From assembly GCF_019740315.1 (NCBI RefSeq), contig NZ_JAHXZR010000001.1, positions 806,001-870,000 on the forward strand: 64,000 bases of DNA, read 5' to 3'. The notes beneath the pieces are model-generated. The model ran no database searches, was not told the DNA's origin, and was given only the letters and a program-made list of their open reading frames with translations. This DNA comes from Oceanobacter mangrovi (GTDB lineage: Bacteria; Pseudomonadota; Gammaproteobacteria; Pseudomonadales; Oceanobacteraceae). This document shows, piece after piece, positions 24,952 to 33,935 of this stretch (position 1 is the first letter of the stretch; the number at the start of each line of letters is the position of its first letter). The position numbers were made by a program, and so were the translations under genes.

Positions 24952-25667
24952 TGCAAGCACAACCCCTGTTAGCTGTGCGTGGCTTGCACAGTTTTTACGG
25001 TGAAAGCCATGTTCTGCACGGCGTTGATCTGACCATCCAGCCGGGCCAGGCACTGAGCCTGATGGGCCGCAACGGCATGGGCAAAACCACCACCCTGAAA
25101 TCGCTGCTGGGGCTGTTGCAACCGCGCAGTGGCTCGGTGGAATTTCTGGGCCGTGACGTTGGCAAGCTGCCCACCTGGAAACGTATGCGCGAAGGCATTG
25201 CCTATGTACCGGAAGGCCGTGGCATGTTCCACAACCTGACGGTGAAGGAACATCTGCAAATGGCGGCGCGGCCAGGTATTGGCGGCAAACTGGAATGGGA
25301 TTACGACCGGGTGCTGGCAACCTTCCCCAGGCTGGCGGAACGACTGACGAACCTCGGTACCCAGCTGTCCGGTGGCGAACAGCAAATGCTGGCGATTGGC
25401 CGGGCCTTGCTGACCAACCCGGAGCTGCTGATTCTGGATGAAGCCACCGAAGGCCTGGCGCCGCTGATTCGCAAGGAAATCTGGGAGGTGATTGCCCATG
25501 TGCGGGCCAGTGGTATTTCGACCCTGATCGTCGACAAGAACATCGAAGTATTAAAAAACCTCTGCGACCGCCACGTGGTGCTGGTGAAGGGACAGGTGGT
25601 GTTTGATGGCGACACGCAGGATCTGCAGGATAACCTCAGTCAGATTGAATGCTGGTTGAGTGTGTAA
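24951..25667 (+). CDS. livF: ABC transporter ATPase (LivF-like)
   Basis: A 238-aa ATPase with Walker A GRNGMGKTT near residue 38, ABC signature LSGGEQQMLAIGRAL and Walker B LLILDEATEGLAP. The switch His of the H-loop is replaced: the sequence reads LIVDKNIEVL where LivF usually has LVEQN, which also lacks His, so this is normal for the subfamily. It starts on the last base of livG and closes the operon; a bidirectional terminator follows. Confidence 0.9.
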   Translation: MQAQPLLAVRGLHSFYGESHVLHGVDLTIQPGQALSLMGRNGMGKTTTLKSLLGLLQPRSGSVEFLGRDVGKLPTWKRMREGIAYVPEGRGMFHNLTVKEHLQMAARPGIGGKLEWDYDRVLATFPRLAERLTNLGTQLSGGEQQMLAIGRALLTNPELLILDEATEGLAPLIRKEIWEVIAHVRASGISTLIVDKNIEVLKNLCDRHVVLVKGQVVFDGDTQDLQDNLSQIECWLSV

Positions 25668-25698
25668 GTGATGCGTTGATGCAATGATGGGAGGATAG

Positions 25699-25738
25699 GG
25701 AAATACGGCGCTGCCTGGGCCGTATTTCCTTGTTATTA
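25699..25738. terminator. Bidirectional terminator between livF and benR
   Basis: GGAAATACGGC (25699-25709) and GCCGTATTTCC (25719-25729) form a perfect 11-bp stem with a 9-base loop, followed by TTGTTATT on the plus strand. It lies in the convergent gap, 32 bases after livF and just before the benR stop. Confidence 0.82.
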
Positions 25739-25744
25739 ACCCGG

Positions 25745-26713
25745 CTAACGACCGTTCTGGCGACGCTTCAGCGTTTCTGACGGCAACTCGCCATAGGCTT
25801 CCTTGTAACAGGAAGAAAAACGACCCAGATGGGTAAAGGAATAATCCAGCGCTACTTCGGTGACGTTGCGAATCGCCGTATTGTGTTTCAGCTCGCGGTG
25901 AATTTCTGCCAGCCGACGTTGCTTGATGTACAGCTTGGGGGTAATCGACAGCCGTTGTGAAAACAGGTTGTAGAGGCTGCGCACACTGGTACCGGCAACC
26001 ATCGCCAGTTCTTCCACCGCCAGATTTTCGCGGATGTTGGTTTCAATATATTCCAGTGCTTTCTGCAAGGTGCGGTCTTCATTGGCGTTGGGGCTGGTCA
26101 CTTCCTGAATATTATTCTGAAAGGTGTTCAGCAGCTTGCGAACCAGCAACTCGCGGTAGGTTTCCGAAATGCCGTTGAGGCAAACCTCATCGTCGCTGGC
26201 TTCGTAGAACATGGCTTCGACACAGCTCAGAAACGATTTCGACTGCTGCAGATTCACCACCTTGCGCTCAAACAGCACACCGGCTTTGGGGGCGTAGCCA
26301 AGATGGTCGATGCAGGTATTGCGCACCACGGATTCGGGGATTTTGACGATCAGCTTTTCACAGTCGGCGGAATAGGTCAGGTCGATCTTTTCACCGGGGT
26401 TCATCATCAACGCCTGACCCGGTTGCAACAGCATTTCAGTATCACTGAAACGCCACTGGCACTGGCCCTTCATCACGATCTGGAAATGATAGATATCCTC
26501 CAGATCCGGGCAGGCGATGCGGACCTGATTGCCATAGCTGATACGCGACAGACCCAGGTCGGCAAAGTCACACAGCGACAGCCTGGCAGCCGATTGCTGC
26601 GGGCCGGACATCACCAGTCGATGCCTGCCGACATGCTGGTTAACGTGGTTGGAAATCTGATCTGGAGTACCGGTAACCACCATGGCTGCGTTGTTCAAAA
26701 CACTCACTAACAT
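25745..26713 (-). CDS. benR: AraC/XylS-family activator of benzoate catabolism (BenR-like)
   Basis: A 322-aa regulator, the length of BenR/XylS. Residues 40-180 form an AraC-binding-like domain (cupin-like, FADLGLSRISYGNQVRI and FSDTEMLLQPGQALMMNPGE). The C-terminal 100 residues hold two helix-turn-helix motifs (LAVEELAMVAGTSVRSLYNLF, then VALDYSFTHLGRFSSCYKEAYGE). BenR and XylS bind benzoates and activate through tandem TGCA-N6-GGNTA sites; three such sites occur in this window upstream of benA, ridA-benE and the ABC operon. It is convergent with the ABC operon. Confidence 0.88.
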   Translation of the reverse strand: MLVSVLNNAAMVVTGTPDQISNHVNQHVGRHRLVMSGPQQSAARLSLCDFADLGLSRISYGNQVRIACPDLEDIYHFQIVMKGQCQWRFSDTEMLLQPGQALMMNPGEKIDLTYSADCEKLIVKIPESVVRNTCIDHLGYAPKAGVLFERKVVNLQQSKSFLSCVEAMFYEASDDEVCLNGISETYRELLVRKLLNTFQNNIQEVTSPNANEDRTLQKALEYIETNIRENLAVEELAMVAGTSVRSLYNLFSQRLSITPKLYIKQRRLAEIHRELKHNTAIRNVTEVALDYSFTHLGRFSSCYKEAYGELPSETLKRRQNGR

Positions 26714-26870
26714 GATGCGCCTCGTTCTTTTTATTGTTCGATCACGGTACCGAAATACGATCTGGATATCGATTTGGCGGGCGGCTATTGGTCTGAAATG
26801 ATCACTGTTTTAACGGGATCATGAAGCGCCATATTTGGCATTTAGGAACAGGCAGAATAATTTTGGGAGC

Positions 26871-26923
26871 GCGGGCGTCCCGCCCGCATCGGCTGGCAAT
26901 GCCGACGCAAGGTCGGCATTGCC
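26871..26923. repeat. Two hairpins downstream of the PuuC-type dehydrogenase
   Basis: GGCAATGCCGAC-GCAAG-GTCGGCATTGCC (26895-26923) has perfect 12-bp arms and lies 37 bases beyond the aldehyde dehydrogenase stop. A shorter GCGGGC/GCCCGC stem precedes it at about 26871-26887. There is no T-run, so they may be REP elements that also act as terminators. Confidence 0.65.
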
Positions 26924-26959
26924 GCTGGATCAGTTGCTGTGAATAACAGTCGCCGGAGA

Positions 26960-28459
26960 TCAGTACTCAATCCAGGTAGTTTTCAGCTCACTGTAGTCAT
27001 TCAGGGCGTGCAATGACTTGTCGCGGCCGTTGCCGGATTCGCCAAAACCACCAAATGGTACAGTAATGTCACCACCAAAGTAGTTGTTCACTCCCATGGT
27101 ACCAGTGCGGACGCCGTTGGCGACTTTCAGCGCTGTGCTGATGTCGCGGCTCCAGACGCCGCCAGCGAGGCCGTATCTGGAGTCGTTGGCGATCCGAATG
27201 GCATCGTCGGCGTCGGTAAATTTGATCGCCGAGACCACCGGCCCAAAGATTTCTTCCTGGGCGATGGTCATGGCGTTATCGACGCCCTTGAACAGGGTTG
27301 GCTGGTGGAACTGGCCAGCCAGTTGGCCATTGAGGTTGGTGAGGGCATCACCACCGAACAGCAGTTCAGCACCTTCTGCCTGACCAATGCCGATGTATTT
27401 CTGAATGGTGTCGATCTGGCGCTGGTCGATCACCGCGCCCAGACGGGTGTTCGGGTCGAGCGGGTTGCCTGGCTGCCAGTCGCGGGCATGCTCTGCGACT
27501 TTGGCGAGGAATTCGTCATAGATGCTTTCCTGCACCAGTAAGCGGGTACCGGCGGTGCAGGTCTGGCCACAGTTATAGAAGCCAGCCACGGCAGCCCACA
27601 GCGCAGCCTTGTCCAGATCGGCGTCGGCAAAGACGATGTTGGCGCTCTTGCCGCCCAGTTCCAGGAAGGTGCGCTTGAGGTTGCTCTGACCGGAGTATTG
27701 CATCAGCAGTTTGCCGACATTGGTGGAGCCGGTGAAGGTCTGGCCGTCGATGTCGGGGTGCAGGCTCAGATGCTGACCGAGTGGCAGGCCGTCGCCCGGC
27801 AAGACGTTCAGTACGCCGTCTGGCAAGCCTGCAGCGGTGGCCAGTTCCGCCAGTTTGAGGGCGGTCAGCGGGGTTTTCGGGTCCGGCTTGAGAATCACCG
27901 AGTTACCGGCGGCCAGCGCCGGAGCCAGTTTCCAGGCGGTGGTGGAGAGCGGGAAATTCCACGGCACAATTGCCAGCACGACACCTAATGGCAAGCGCTG
28001 GATCAGTGCCAGGGTGCCGGGTTCGGTCGGGGCGATTTCACCATAAATCTTGTCGACCGCTTCGGCGGTCCAGCGAATGGTGTTAACCGCGCTTGGTACG
28101 TCGATGTTAAGGGTGTCGCTGATGGGTTTGCCAACGTCGAGGGTTTCCAGCAGTGCCATTTCTTCGGCGTGCTGTTCAATCAACTCGGCCCATTTCACCA
28201 GAATCAGTTTGCGCGCGCGTGGTGCCATGTTGGCCCACACGCCACTATTAAAGGTGTCGCGAGCGATTTTGACCGCCAGATCACCGTCTTCCGGCTGGCA
28301 CTCGGCAACATTGGCCAGCAGCTCGCCGGTAGCCGGGTTCAGACAGGGGCGGGTTTGACCGGAAATGGCGGCGGCTGGTTTGCCATTGATCCAGGCGTTG
28401 GCTGGAATGGCAATCTGGCTGGCCTGGCTCTGCCAGTAGTCGAGGCTGTATTCGCTCAT
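26960..28459 (-). CDS. puuC: Gamma-glutamyl-gamma-aminobutyraldehyde dehydrogenase type (PuuC/KauB-like)
   Basis: A 499-aa NAD(P)-dependent aldehyde dehydrogenase. The catalytic Glu267 is in FLELGGKSANI and Cys301 in NCGQTCTAGTRLL. The C-terminal SGNGRDKSLHALNDYSELKTTW is typical of PuuC and of KauB of pseudomonads, which oxidise omega-amino aldehydes from polyamines. This links it to potI and puuB at the left end, although it lies 24 kb away. A LysR gene is upstream on the same strand. Broad-range aldehyde dehydrogenases share much of this sequence, so the substrate is a good guess rather than proven. Confidence 0.82.
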   Translation of the reverse strand: MSEYSLDYWQSQASQIAIPANAWINGKPAAAISGQTRPCLNPATGELLANVAECQPEDGDLAVKIARDTFNSGVWANMAPRARKLILVKWAELIEQHAEEMALLETLDVGKPISDTLNIDVPSAVNTIRWTAEAVDKIYGEIAPTEPGTLALIQRLPLGVVLAIVPWNFPLSTTAWKLAPALAAGNSVILKPDPKTPLTALKLAELATAAGLPDGVLNVLPGDGLPLGQHLSLHPDIDGQTFTGSTNVGKLLMQYSGQSNLKRTFLELGGKSANIVFADADLDKAALWAAVAGFYNCGQTCTAGTRLLVQESIYDEFLAKVAEHARDWQPGNPLDPNTRLGAVIDQRQIDTIQKYIGIGQAEGAELLFGGDALTNLNGQLAGQFHQPTLFKGVDNAMTIAQEEIFGPVVSAIKFTDADDAIRIANDSRYGLAGGVWSRDISTALKVANGVRTGTMGVNNYFGGDITVPFGGFGESGNGRDKSLHALNDYSELKTTWIEY

Positions 28460-28833
28460 GGGGTTCCCCTGTTGATGATCTCCTGCACCTGAGTATGAAG
28501 CGGGAGCGGTAAATATGACTATCCGATTCTGCTATTTTGGGCTGGCAGCCATCCAGCAGGTATATGTCCTGGTAGGTATTTCTGCAATCCGGTTTGTCAG
28601 TCATACGTTGGCAGACATAAAACCAATACTTTGGATCTAATCCTTCAGTGGTATATCTCGTCTTTTGGTGGCTGCTTTGTCATCTTTGTCTACTGTTGAA
28701 ATTGGAGAACATGACTTCGACAAACAATTTTTTGCGCCTTTTTGGTGCGATTTGGCTCCTTGCTGGTGCTAATTAGCGCCATTCGATTTCACTGTTTCCC
28801 TGGGTAAATTCAGATATTCACTCTGAATTCCTG
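28460..28833. other. Intergenic gap before the PuuC-type gene, no gene seen
   Basis: This 374-base AT-rich gap separates the LysR gene from the aldehyde dehydrogenase gene on the same strand and must hold the latter's promoter. Short repeated TTGGTGC/TTGCTGGTGCTAATTAGCGCC sequence near 28740-28785 has weak symmetry (GGTGCTAATTAGCGCC). No open frame with a plausible start was found. Confidence 0.5.
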
Positions 28834-29775
28834 TTAGTAAGGAGCAGATTTCTCTCCCGGTGGATGGATTGCGCGGACGGTTTCAAGGAAAAGTGTACGT
28901 GCCCGGTTAGGCTGGGCGCTCTTCTTGCTGATCACCGCAGCTCCCAGGGTGAAGAAGCGACGTCTGGGAGAAATGGCTTTTAATTCGCCTCGCTGCACAT
29001 AGGGGGCAGCAAAGTTTTCCGGCAGATAGGAGATGTAGATACCGGAAAGCATCAGCGCAATGCGGGCTTCGTAGTGATAACAGACGGCTGCCAGGTTCAT
29101 CTCGGCGATCTGGGCGTAAACCTCGTCATGGGGTTTCAGACCGGCGTGAATCAGCGGAATGCTGTTGACCAGCTCGTCGGTCAGCTGATCTTCCGGCAAA
29201 TCAAACAGCGGGTTGCCAGGTGCGCAGTAGAGGTAGCAGCGATCGGTAAAAATATGGATGTATTCCAGTCCTTCGAGCTTGCGATGATAGGGGATAAAGG
29301 CGATATCCAGCTCTCCGGCCAGTACCTTGCGCTCCATATCAATCATGTGTTCGACCGTTACCTTTAGTTCGACGTCCGGGGCATGCTGGTGATAACGGCG
29401 AATAATGTCGGTGACCTGGCAGCGATCGTCGGTGGCAAATGTATCACTTAAGGCCACCTCCAACAGTCCGGAGGGGAACGAACTAAGGTTATTGATGGTG
29501 TTGCGGAAGCCTTCCAGGGCGTCGAGCAAAGATTGGGTTTGCTCGTAGATAACCTTGCCTTCTTCGGTCAGGGAGAAGCCTCCGCGACCGCGTTTACAAA
29601 GCGTCAGATTGAGTCGTGATTCCAGGTTAGCAATATGGATGCTGATGGTCGGCCGACTGATGTTGAGCTGGGCTTCTGCGGCGCTGAAGCCTCCGCAATC
29701 GACGATGGTTTTGAAAATTTTTAGTTGCTTTATCTCGTAATCGCCCAGCTGGCCGAGCGAGTATTTGCGGTTCAT
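28834..29775 (-). CDS. LysR-type regulator divergent from the TRAP operon
   Basis: A 313-aa LysR protein. The N-terminal helix-turn-helix (GGFSAAEAQLNISRPTISIHIANLESRL, residues about 28-55) is followed by the long linker helix and a substrate domain (LDIAFIPYHRKLEGLEYI). A GAGG ribosome site precedes the ATG at 29775. It is divergent from the TRAP transporter, and the shared gap holds large inverted repeats, so it is the likely regulator of uptake of an unknown carboxylate. It is also next to the PuuC-type gene. Confidence 0.87.
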   Translation of the reverse strand: MNRKYSLGQLGDYEIKQLKIFKTIVDCGGFSAAEAQLNISRPTISIHIANLESRLNLTLCKRGRGGFSLTEEGKVIYEQTQSLLDALEGFRNTINNLSSFPSGLLEVALSDTFATDDRCQVTDIIRRYHQHAPDVELKVTVEHMIDMERKVLAGELDIAFIPYHRKLEGLEYIHIFTDRCYLYCAPGNPLFDLPEDQLTDELVNSIPLIHAGLKPHDEVYAQIAEMNLAAVCYHYEARIALMLSGIYISYLPENFAAPYVQRGELKAISPRRRFFTLGAAVISKKSAQPNRARTLFLETVRAIHPPGEKSAPY

Positions 29776-29843
29776 CGTCTGTGCCTCATACTGGTGCGGA
29801 AAATCATCAAAAAAGTGCTGTAGAGCCCGTTCTGAACAGAAAT

Positions 29844-29916
29844 AATCTGGTTAAATTTTATACTTACGTTAGGTTTCATCAACCTTTACGTAAACGGCGC
29901 TGGATTTAACCAGATT
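29844..29916. promoter_or_regulatory. Nested inverted repeats in the LysR/TRAP divergent promoter
   Basis: Outer arms AATCTGGTTAAAT (29844-29856) and ATTTAACCAGATT (29904-29916) are perfect over 13 bp. Inner arms TTACGTTAGGTT (29864-29875) and AACCTTTACGTAA (29881-29893) are nearly perfect. Both share a centre near 29879. The span of about 73 bp suits a LysR tetramer covering recognition and activation sites. Confidence 0.65.
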
Positions 29917-30025
29917 CCGGCTTTTGAAAATATGATTTTCACACAGCCGCCCAACTGCTGTGGCGATACAACAAAGCACCTGATTTGATCGGCAAATCAG
30001 GGCACTTAAAAACGGGACTGCTGAT

Positions 30026-31048
30026 ATGTTGAAATTCACCAAGGGAATTCGCTCTGTACTTGCGGGTTCTGCAATGCTGCTGGCTGCTGGCGCCAGCATG
30101 GTTTCACAAACTGCTGCTGCTGCTGAGTATAACTGGCGCTTCAGTAACCTGTACGGCCGTGGCACTGCGTTCGGCGAGCTGTACGAAAACCTCGGCAAGA
30201 ACATCGAACAGCTGTCCGATGGCAAGATCAAGGTGCAGGTTCTGTACTCCGGTGAAGGCGTTGGTACTCAGGGTCTGCTGGGTGCGGTAAAAACCGGTCT
30301 GATCACCATGGGTGCGCCATTCCAGTCCATGCACGCTGGCGAACTGCCTGCCGGTGTGGTTGAAATTGGTCTGCCAGGCGGCACGTCTGATACCGATAAG
30401 CTGTATGACCTGTTCCACAACAAGGGCTGGGCTCCGATTCTGGAAAAAGCCTACGGTTCCCAAGGTATGGTATGGCTGGAGCCGTACATTCAGCCGCCGG
30501 TTTACATCATCACCAAGAAGCCAATCAACTCAGTTGAAGACTTTAAAGGTATGAAGATTCGTGCTCCAGGCGCTTACGGCAAGTTCCTGCGTAACCTGGG
30601 TGCTTCTCCTGTGTCACTGGCCTGGTCTGAAATCTACACCTCGCTGGCGACTGGTGTGATCGATGGTTCTATCGGTTCCAACATGATTGACCACCGCGAC
30701 GGTAACCACGTAGAAGTGGCCAAGTACATGTACCGTCTGCCGCTGGCTGGCGCTCAGGTACTGCCAATTGTGGTTAACCGCAACGAGTGGAAAAAGCTGA
30801 CTCCTGAACTGCAGGCTGCCGTTCGCAAGGCAACTGAGATTCACGCCAAGGAACAGCTGGAAAACAGCAAGAAGTGGGAAGCTGAAGCCGTGGCTGAAAT
30901 GGAAGCCAAGGGTCTGCAGTGGTCTCCAGAGCCAAGCGAAGCTGACAAGGCTGAGTGGAAAAAAGCCGGTGCCGGTCTGTACGACGAATACGCCGCCAAA
31001 GACAAATACAGCAAGCAGCTGATCGATATTCTGAAAAAAGAATCCTGA
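30026..31048 (+). CDS. dctP: TRAP transporter substrate-binding protein (DctP family)
   Basis: A 340-aa periplasmic binding protein. Residues 1-33 form a signal peptide (hydrophobic stretch GSAMLLAAGASMVSQTAAAA). The mature protein starts EYNWRFSNLYGRGTAFGELY, and the DctP hallmark is present as MKIRAPGAYGKFLRNLGASP with the carboxylate-binding Arg in KIRAPG. It delivers an organic acid to the DctQM permease encoded next. The branch resembles binders of 2-oxo or hydroxy acids, but the ligand cannot be read from sequence. Confidence 0.87.
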   Translation: MLKFTKGIRSVLAGSAMLLAAGASMVSQTAAAAEYNWRFSNLYGRGTAFGELYENLGKNIEQLSDGKIKVQVLYSGEGVGTQGLLGAVKTGLITMGAPFQSMHAGELPAGVVEIGLPGGTSDTDKLYDLFHNKGWAPILEKAYGSQGMVWLEPYIQPPVYIITKKPINSVEDFKGMKIRAPGAYGKFLRNLGASPVSLAWSEIYTSLATGVIDGSIGSNMIDHRDGNHVEVAKYMYRLPLAGAQVLPIVVNRNEWKKLTPELQAAVRKATEIHAKEQLENSKKWEAEAVAEMEAKGLQWSPEPSEADKAEWKKAGAGLYDEYAAKDKYSKQLIDILKKES

Positions 31049-31254
31049 TCCAGCGCTGAACGGTCGCCGCAGAGCAGCAATGTTCTGCGGCGATCTTGTT
31101 TCAGCACGCCGGAAAATCGTTTTGCCGATGTTCCGGTTAATTCCAGGACCGTGGTGCTGACAGGCCCGGTTCGATTGTCGTGAAAACCGTAATAGCAGCG
31201 GCCGGGAATCTGTTTCTGCGCTGGTTGTTATTCAACTCCCTGGTGGTAACCCTT

Positions 31255-31860
31255 ATGGTGACTCCAACCCTGAGACTGTTTTGTCGTGCCAGTGACCTGA
31301 TCGTCAAGATCGCTGGCCATCTGGCTGCCATGCTGATGCCGGTACTCGCCGGTGTGGTGGCGTTTGAAGTATTTTCCCGCTATTTGCTCGATGCCCCGAC
31401 CATCTGGGGGTATGACACTGCACTGTTCCTGTTTGGCTATATCGCTGCACTGGGCGGCGCTTATGCCCAGCAAAAGCGTGCTCATATCAACGTCGATATC
31501 CTGTACCTGAAAGTATCCGGTACAACCCGTCGCCTGTTTGATCTGTTGACCGGTGTACTGGGGATGTTTTTCCTCTACGTCATGATTGTGATGGCGCTCG
31601 GCAAATACGAAGAGGCGATTGAGTTCGACTACCGCACCCAGAGCGAATGGGCGGCACCGATGTGGCACTTCTGGGTGATGATTGTGGTCGCTGCCAGCCT
31701 GTTCTTGCTGCAGCTGGTACGTGACTTCATCACCAATCTCTATCGGCTGATCGCCGGCAAGCCACTGCTGCCAGCGGATGAAGCCGATGACAGCGACGAT
31801 GACTTCGCTGCCAACAACACCGCTGACTCGGCTGACGAGTCGGCCCAGAAGACTTCCTGA
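31255..31860 (+). CDS. dctQ: TRAP transporter small permease (DctQ family)
   Basis: A four-helix membrane protein, 201 aa from the ATG at 31255. The frame extends upstream to a GTG at 31180, which would add 25 residues with an extra hydrophobic stretch, but neither start has a clear ribosome site. The DctQ pattern is present: VVAFEVFSRYLLDAPTIWGYDTA, then ALGGAYAQQKRAHINVDIL. The C-terminal 35 residues are an acidic Asp/Ala-rich tail, which is unusual. It precedes dctM by 11 bases. Confidence 0.82.
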   Translation: MVTPTLRLFCRASDLIVKIAGHLAAMLMPVLAGVVAFEVFSRYLLDAPTIWGYDTALFLFGYIAALGGAYAQQKRAHINVDILYLKVSGTTRRLFDLLTGVLGMFFLYVMIVMALGKYEEAIEFDYRTQSEWAAPMWHFWVMIVVAASLFLLQLVRDFITNLYRLIAGKPLLPADEADDSDDDFAANNTADSADESAQKTS

Positions 31861-31871
31861 GGAGATCCGCA

Positions 31872-33194
31872 ATGGGAATTGAAATGCTCACTGCCGTTCT
31901 GCTCGGCTGTATTCTGCTGGCTTTTGCTCTGGGTGCCCAGGTCGGCCTGGCGCTTGGCGGTATCGCCATGGCGGTTGGTTACCTGACCTGGGGGGACGGC
32001 ATTTTTAACCTGGTGCCAAGCACCATCGAATCGACCTTTTCCAGCTTTATCCTGCTGGCGATTCCGCTGTATATCTACATGGGTCAGCTGCTGACCAAAT
32101 CCGGTATTGGTGATGCCATGTTCAACGCCAGCCAGATGCTGATCGGCAAGGTTCGTGGTTCGCTGGCGATCTCTGTGATCGGTGTGTGCTCGATGATTGG
32201 TGCCATGGTGGGCATCATTGGTGCTGGCATCATGACGTCTGGTTCGATTGCGCTGCGGCCGATGCTGGAACGCGGTTACGACCGGCGGATGGCACTTGGT
32301 GTGATCATGGCCGGTGGTGCGCTGGGTATCCTGATTCCACCGTCGATCCCGATGATCATGTTTGCGGCGGCGACCCAGAACTCGGTTGGCCGGATGTTCC
32401 TTGGTGCCATGATTCCGGCTTTGGTAACTGTGATCTGTCTGATCGGCTACGTGGTTATCAGCTGCAAGCTGAACCCGAATAAAGCGCCTCTTAACGCCGC
32501 TGATGAAGAAAACCTGCAGCTGCCAATGCCGCAAAAGATCAAGATTGCCCGCGACGGCGTGCTGTCGATGCTGCTGATTGTACTGGTGCTGGGTTCCATC
32601 ATTACCGGTATTGCGACACCAACCGAATCCGGCGCGCTGGGTGTGGTTGGCGCTGTGGTGCTGGCGATCATCTTCAAGCGCTTCAAGGTGGATATGTTCC
32701 GCATTGCTGGCGTGCAAACCGGCATTCTGGTGAGCGTGGCGATGTGGATTATTCTGGGTGCCTCGGTATTCAGTAACTTCCACCTGCTGATGGGCGTGCA
32801 GTCCATGGTGGCGGATTTCACCGGCAGCCTCGACTTGCCACCGATCATGATTATTATCATGTTCCAGGTCATCATGCTGTTGCTGGGCTTTATCATCGAC
32901 GAGTTCATCATTGTGTTGATGTGCGCGCCGCTGTTCACGCCGATTGCCGTATCACTGGGTTATGACCCGATCTGGTTTGGCGTGCTGATGATTATCAACA
33001 TTCTGATCGCGGTACAGACGCCGCCATACGGTTTTGCGCTGTTCTACCTCAAAGGCATTGCGCCTTCGGATGTGGGCATGGGCGAGATCTACCGTTCGGT
33101 CACCCCGTTCATTCTGGTGAATCTGTTTGTGTTGATTCTTTGCATGATTTTCCCTGACCTGGTGCTGTGGCTGCCTGGCGCAGTTATGGATTAA
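31872..33194 (+). CDS. dctM: TRAP transporter large permease (DctM family)
   Basis: A 440-aa protein with about 12 helices, the channel subunit. Family motifs include FSSFILLAIPLYIYMGQLLTKSGI near residue 60, GVIMAGGALGILIPPSIPMIM near 145, and GIATPTESGALGVVGAVVLA near 250. It works with DctQ and the binding protein in sodium-coupled import. AGGAG precedes the ATG. The UspA gene follows 10 bases later. Confidence 0.93.
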   Translation: MGIEMLTAVLLGCILLAFALGAQVGLALGGIAMAVGYLTWGDGIFNLVPSTIESTFSSFILLAIPLYIYMGQLLTKSGIGDAMFNASQMLIGKVRGSLAISVIGVCSMIGAMVGIIGAGIMTSGSIALRPMLERGYDRRMALGVIMAGGALGILIPPSIPMIMFAAATQNSVGRMFLGAMIPALVTVICLIGYVVISCKLNPNKAPLNAADEENLQLPMPQKIKIARDGVLSMLLIVLVLGSIITGIATPTESGALGVVGAVVLAIIFKRFKVDMFRIAGVQTGILVSVAMWIILGASVFSNFHLLMGVQSMVADFTGSLDLPPIMIIIMFQVIMLLLGFIIDEFIIVLMCAPLFTPIAVSLGYDPIWFGVLMIINILIAVQTPPYGFALFYLKGIAPSDVGMGEIYRSVTPFILVNLFVLILCMIFPDLVLWLPGAVMD

Positions 33195-33204
33195 GGAGCT
33201 GGCT

Positions 33205-33636
33205 ATGTACTACAAGATACTGATCCCGGTTGACCTCGCGCACCGCGCCGAACTGCCGAAGCTGGTGAGCGCTGCCCGTCAGCTCACCAGTGACAGCCCG
33301 CATGCAGACTTCAACTTCCTTTATGTCGATGACTCCGGTGTTCACAAGGCGGGTGCACCCTATGTCGACGCCGACAAGGAAAAGGCTCGTCGGCAGGACA
33401 TTAAAGACAAGCTGCTGGCGCTGGTGCGTAACCTGGTGCCGGAAGATCTACACTGCTTTTGTCATGTGCGTCGTGGCACCATCCATGAGCAGATTCTTGA
33501 AGAAGCCAAAAAAGGCGGAGCCGATGTGATTGTGATGATGGCCCAGAAGCCGGGCCTGAGCAGTTATTTCGTTGGCTCCAACGCTGAGCGGGTGGTGCGT
33601 CACGCCCAGTGCAGCGTGATGGTCGTGCGCGACTGA
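33205..33636 (+). CDS. Universal stress protein (UspA family) linked to the TRAP operon
   Basis: A 143-aa UspA-domain protein. The nucleotide-binding motif is seen near the C-terminus as GSNAERVVRHAQCSVMVVR, close to the G-2x-G-9x-G(S/T) pattern of ATP-binding types but with an Asn/Ala variant. In Halomonas a UspA protein (TeaD) is encoded with the TRAP transporter TeaABC and modulates its activity, and the same arrangement here, 10 bases after dctM, suggests a similar regulatory role. A strong terminator follows. Confidence 0.88.
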   Translation: MYYKILIPVDLAHRAELPKLVSAARQLTSDSPHADFNFLYVDDSGVHKAGAPYVDADKEKARRQDIKDKLLALVRNLVPEDLHCFCHVRRGTIHEQILEEAKKGGADVIVMMAQKPGLSSYFVGSNAERVVRHAQCSVMVVRD

Positions 33637-33650
33637 TCTGCCTTGGGCTC

Positions 33651-33694
33651 CTGCTACCATGATCGTGGTAGCAGGAGCTTTATTTACTTTTTTT
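33651..33694 (+). terminator. Rho-independent terminator of the TRAP operon
   Basis: CTGCTACCA (33651-33659) and TGGTAGCAG (33666-33674) form a perfect 9-bp stem with a 6-base loop, followed within 20 bases by a run of seven T. Confidence 0.88.
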
Positions 33695-33935
33695 CCCTGC
33701 ATGGGTCTGTTCTGGACTGCTGCGTCCAACCCCTGCTGCAAGCGGCTGCTTGCTCCTCTATATCCACTACTCAATGATATCTGATGGGTCCTGGAGCGCA
33801 TTTCCCCCTCGATTGGCCACCGGGCTGTCTTCAGGCTTGACCATTCGCAAGATTGCGACTGACTTCCAAACACAGGTGTTCAGCAATAAACAACCTTGGC
33901 TATAGTTAAGGAACAATAACCAGCCTGACCGCGGG

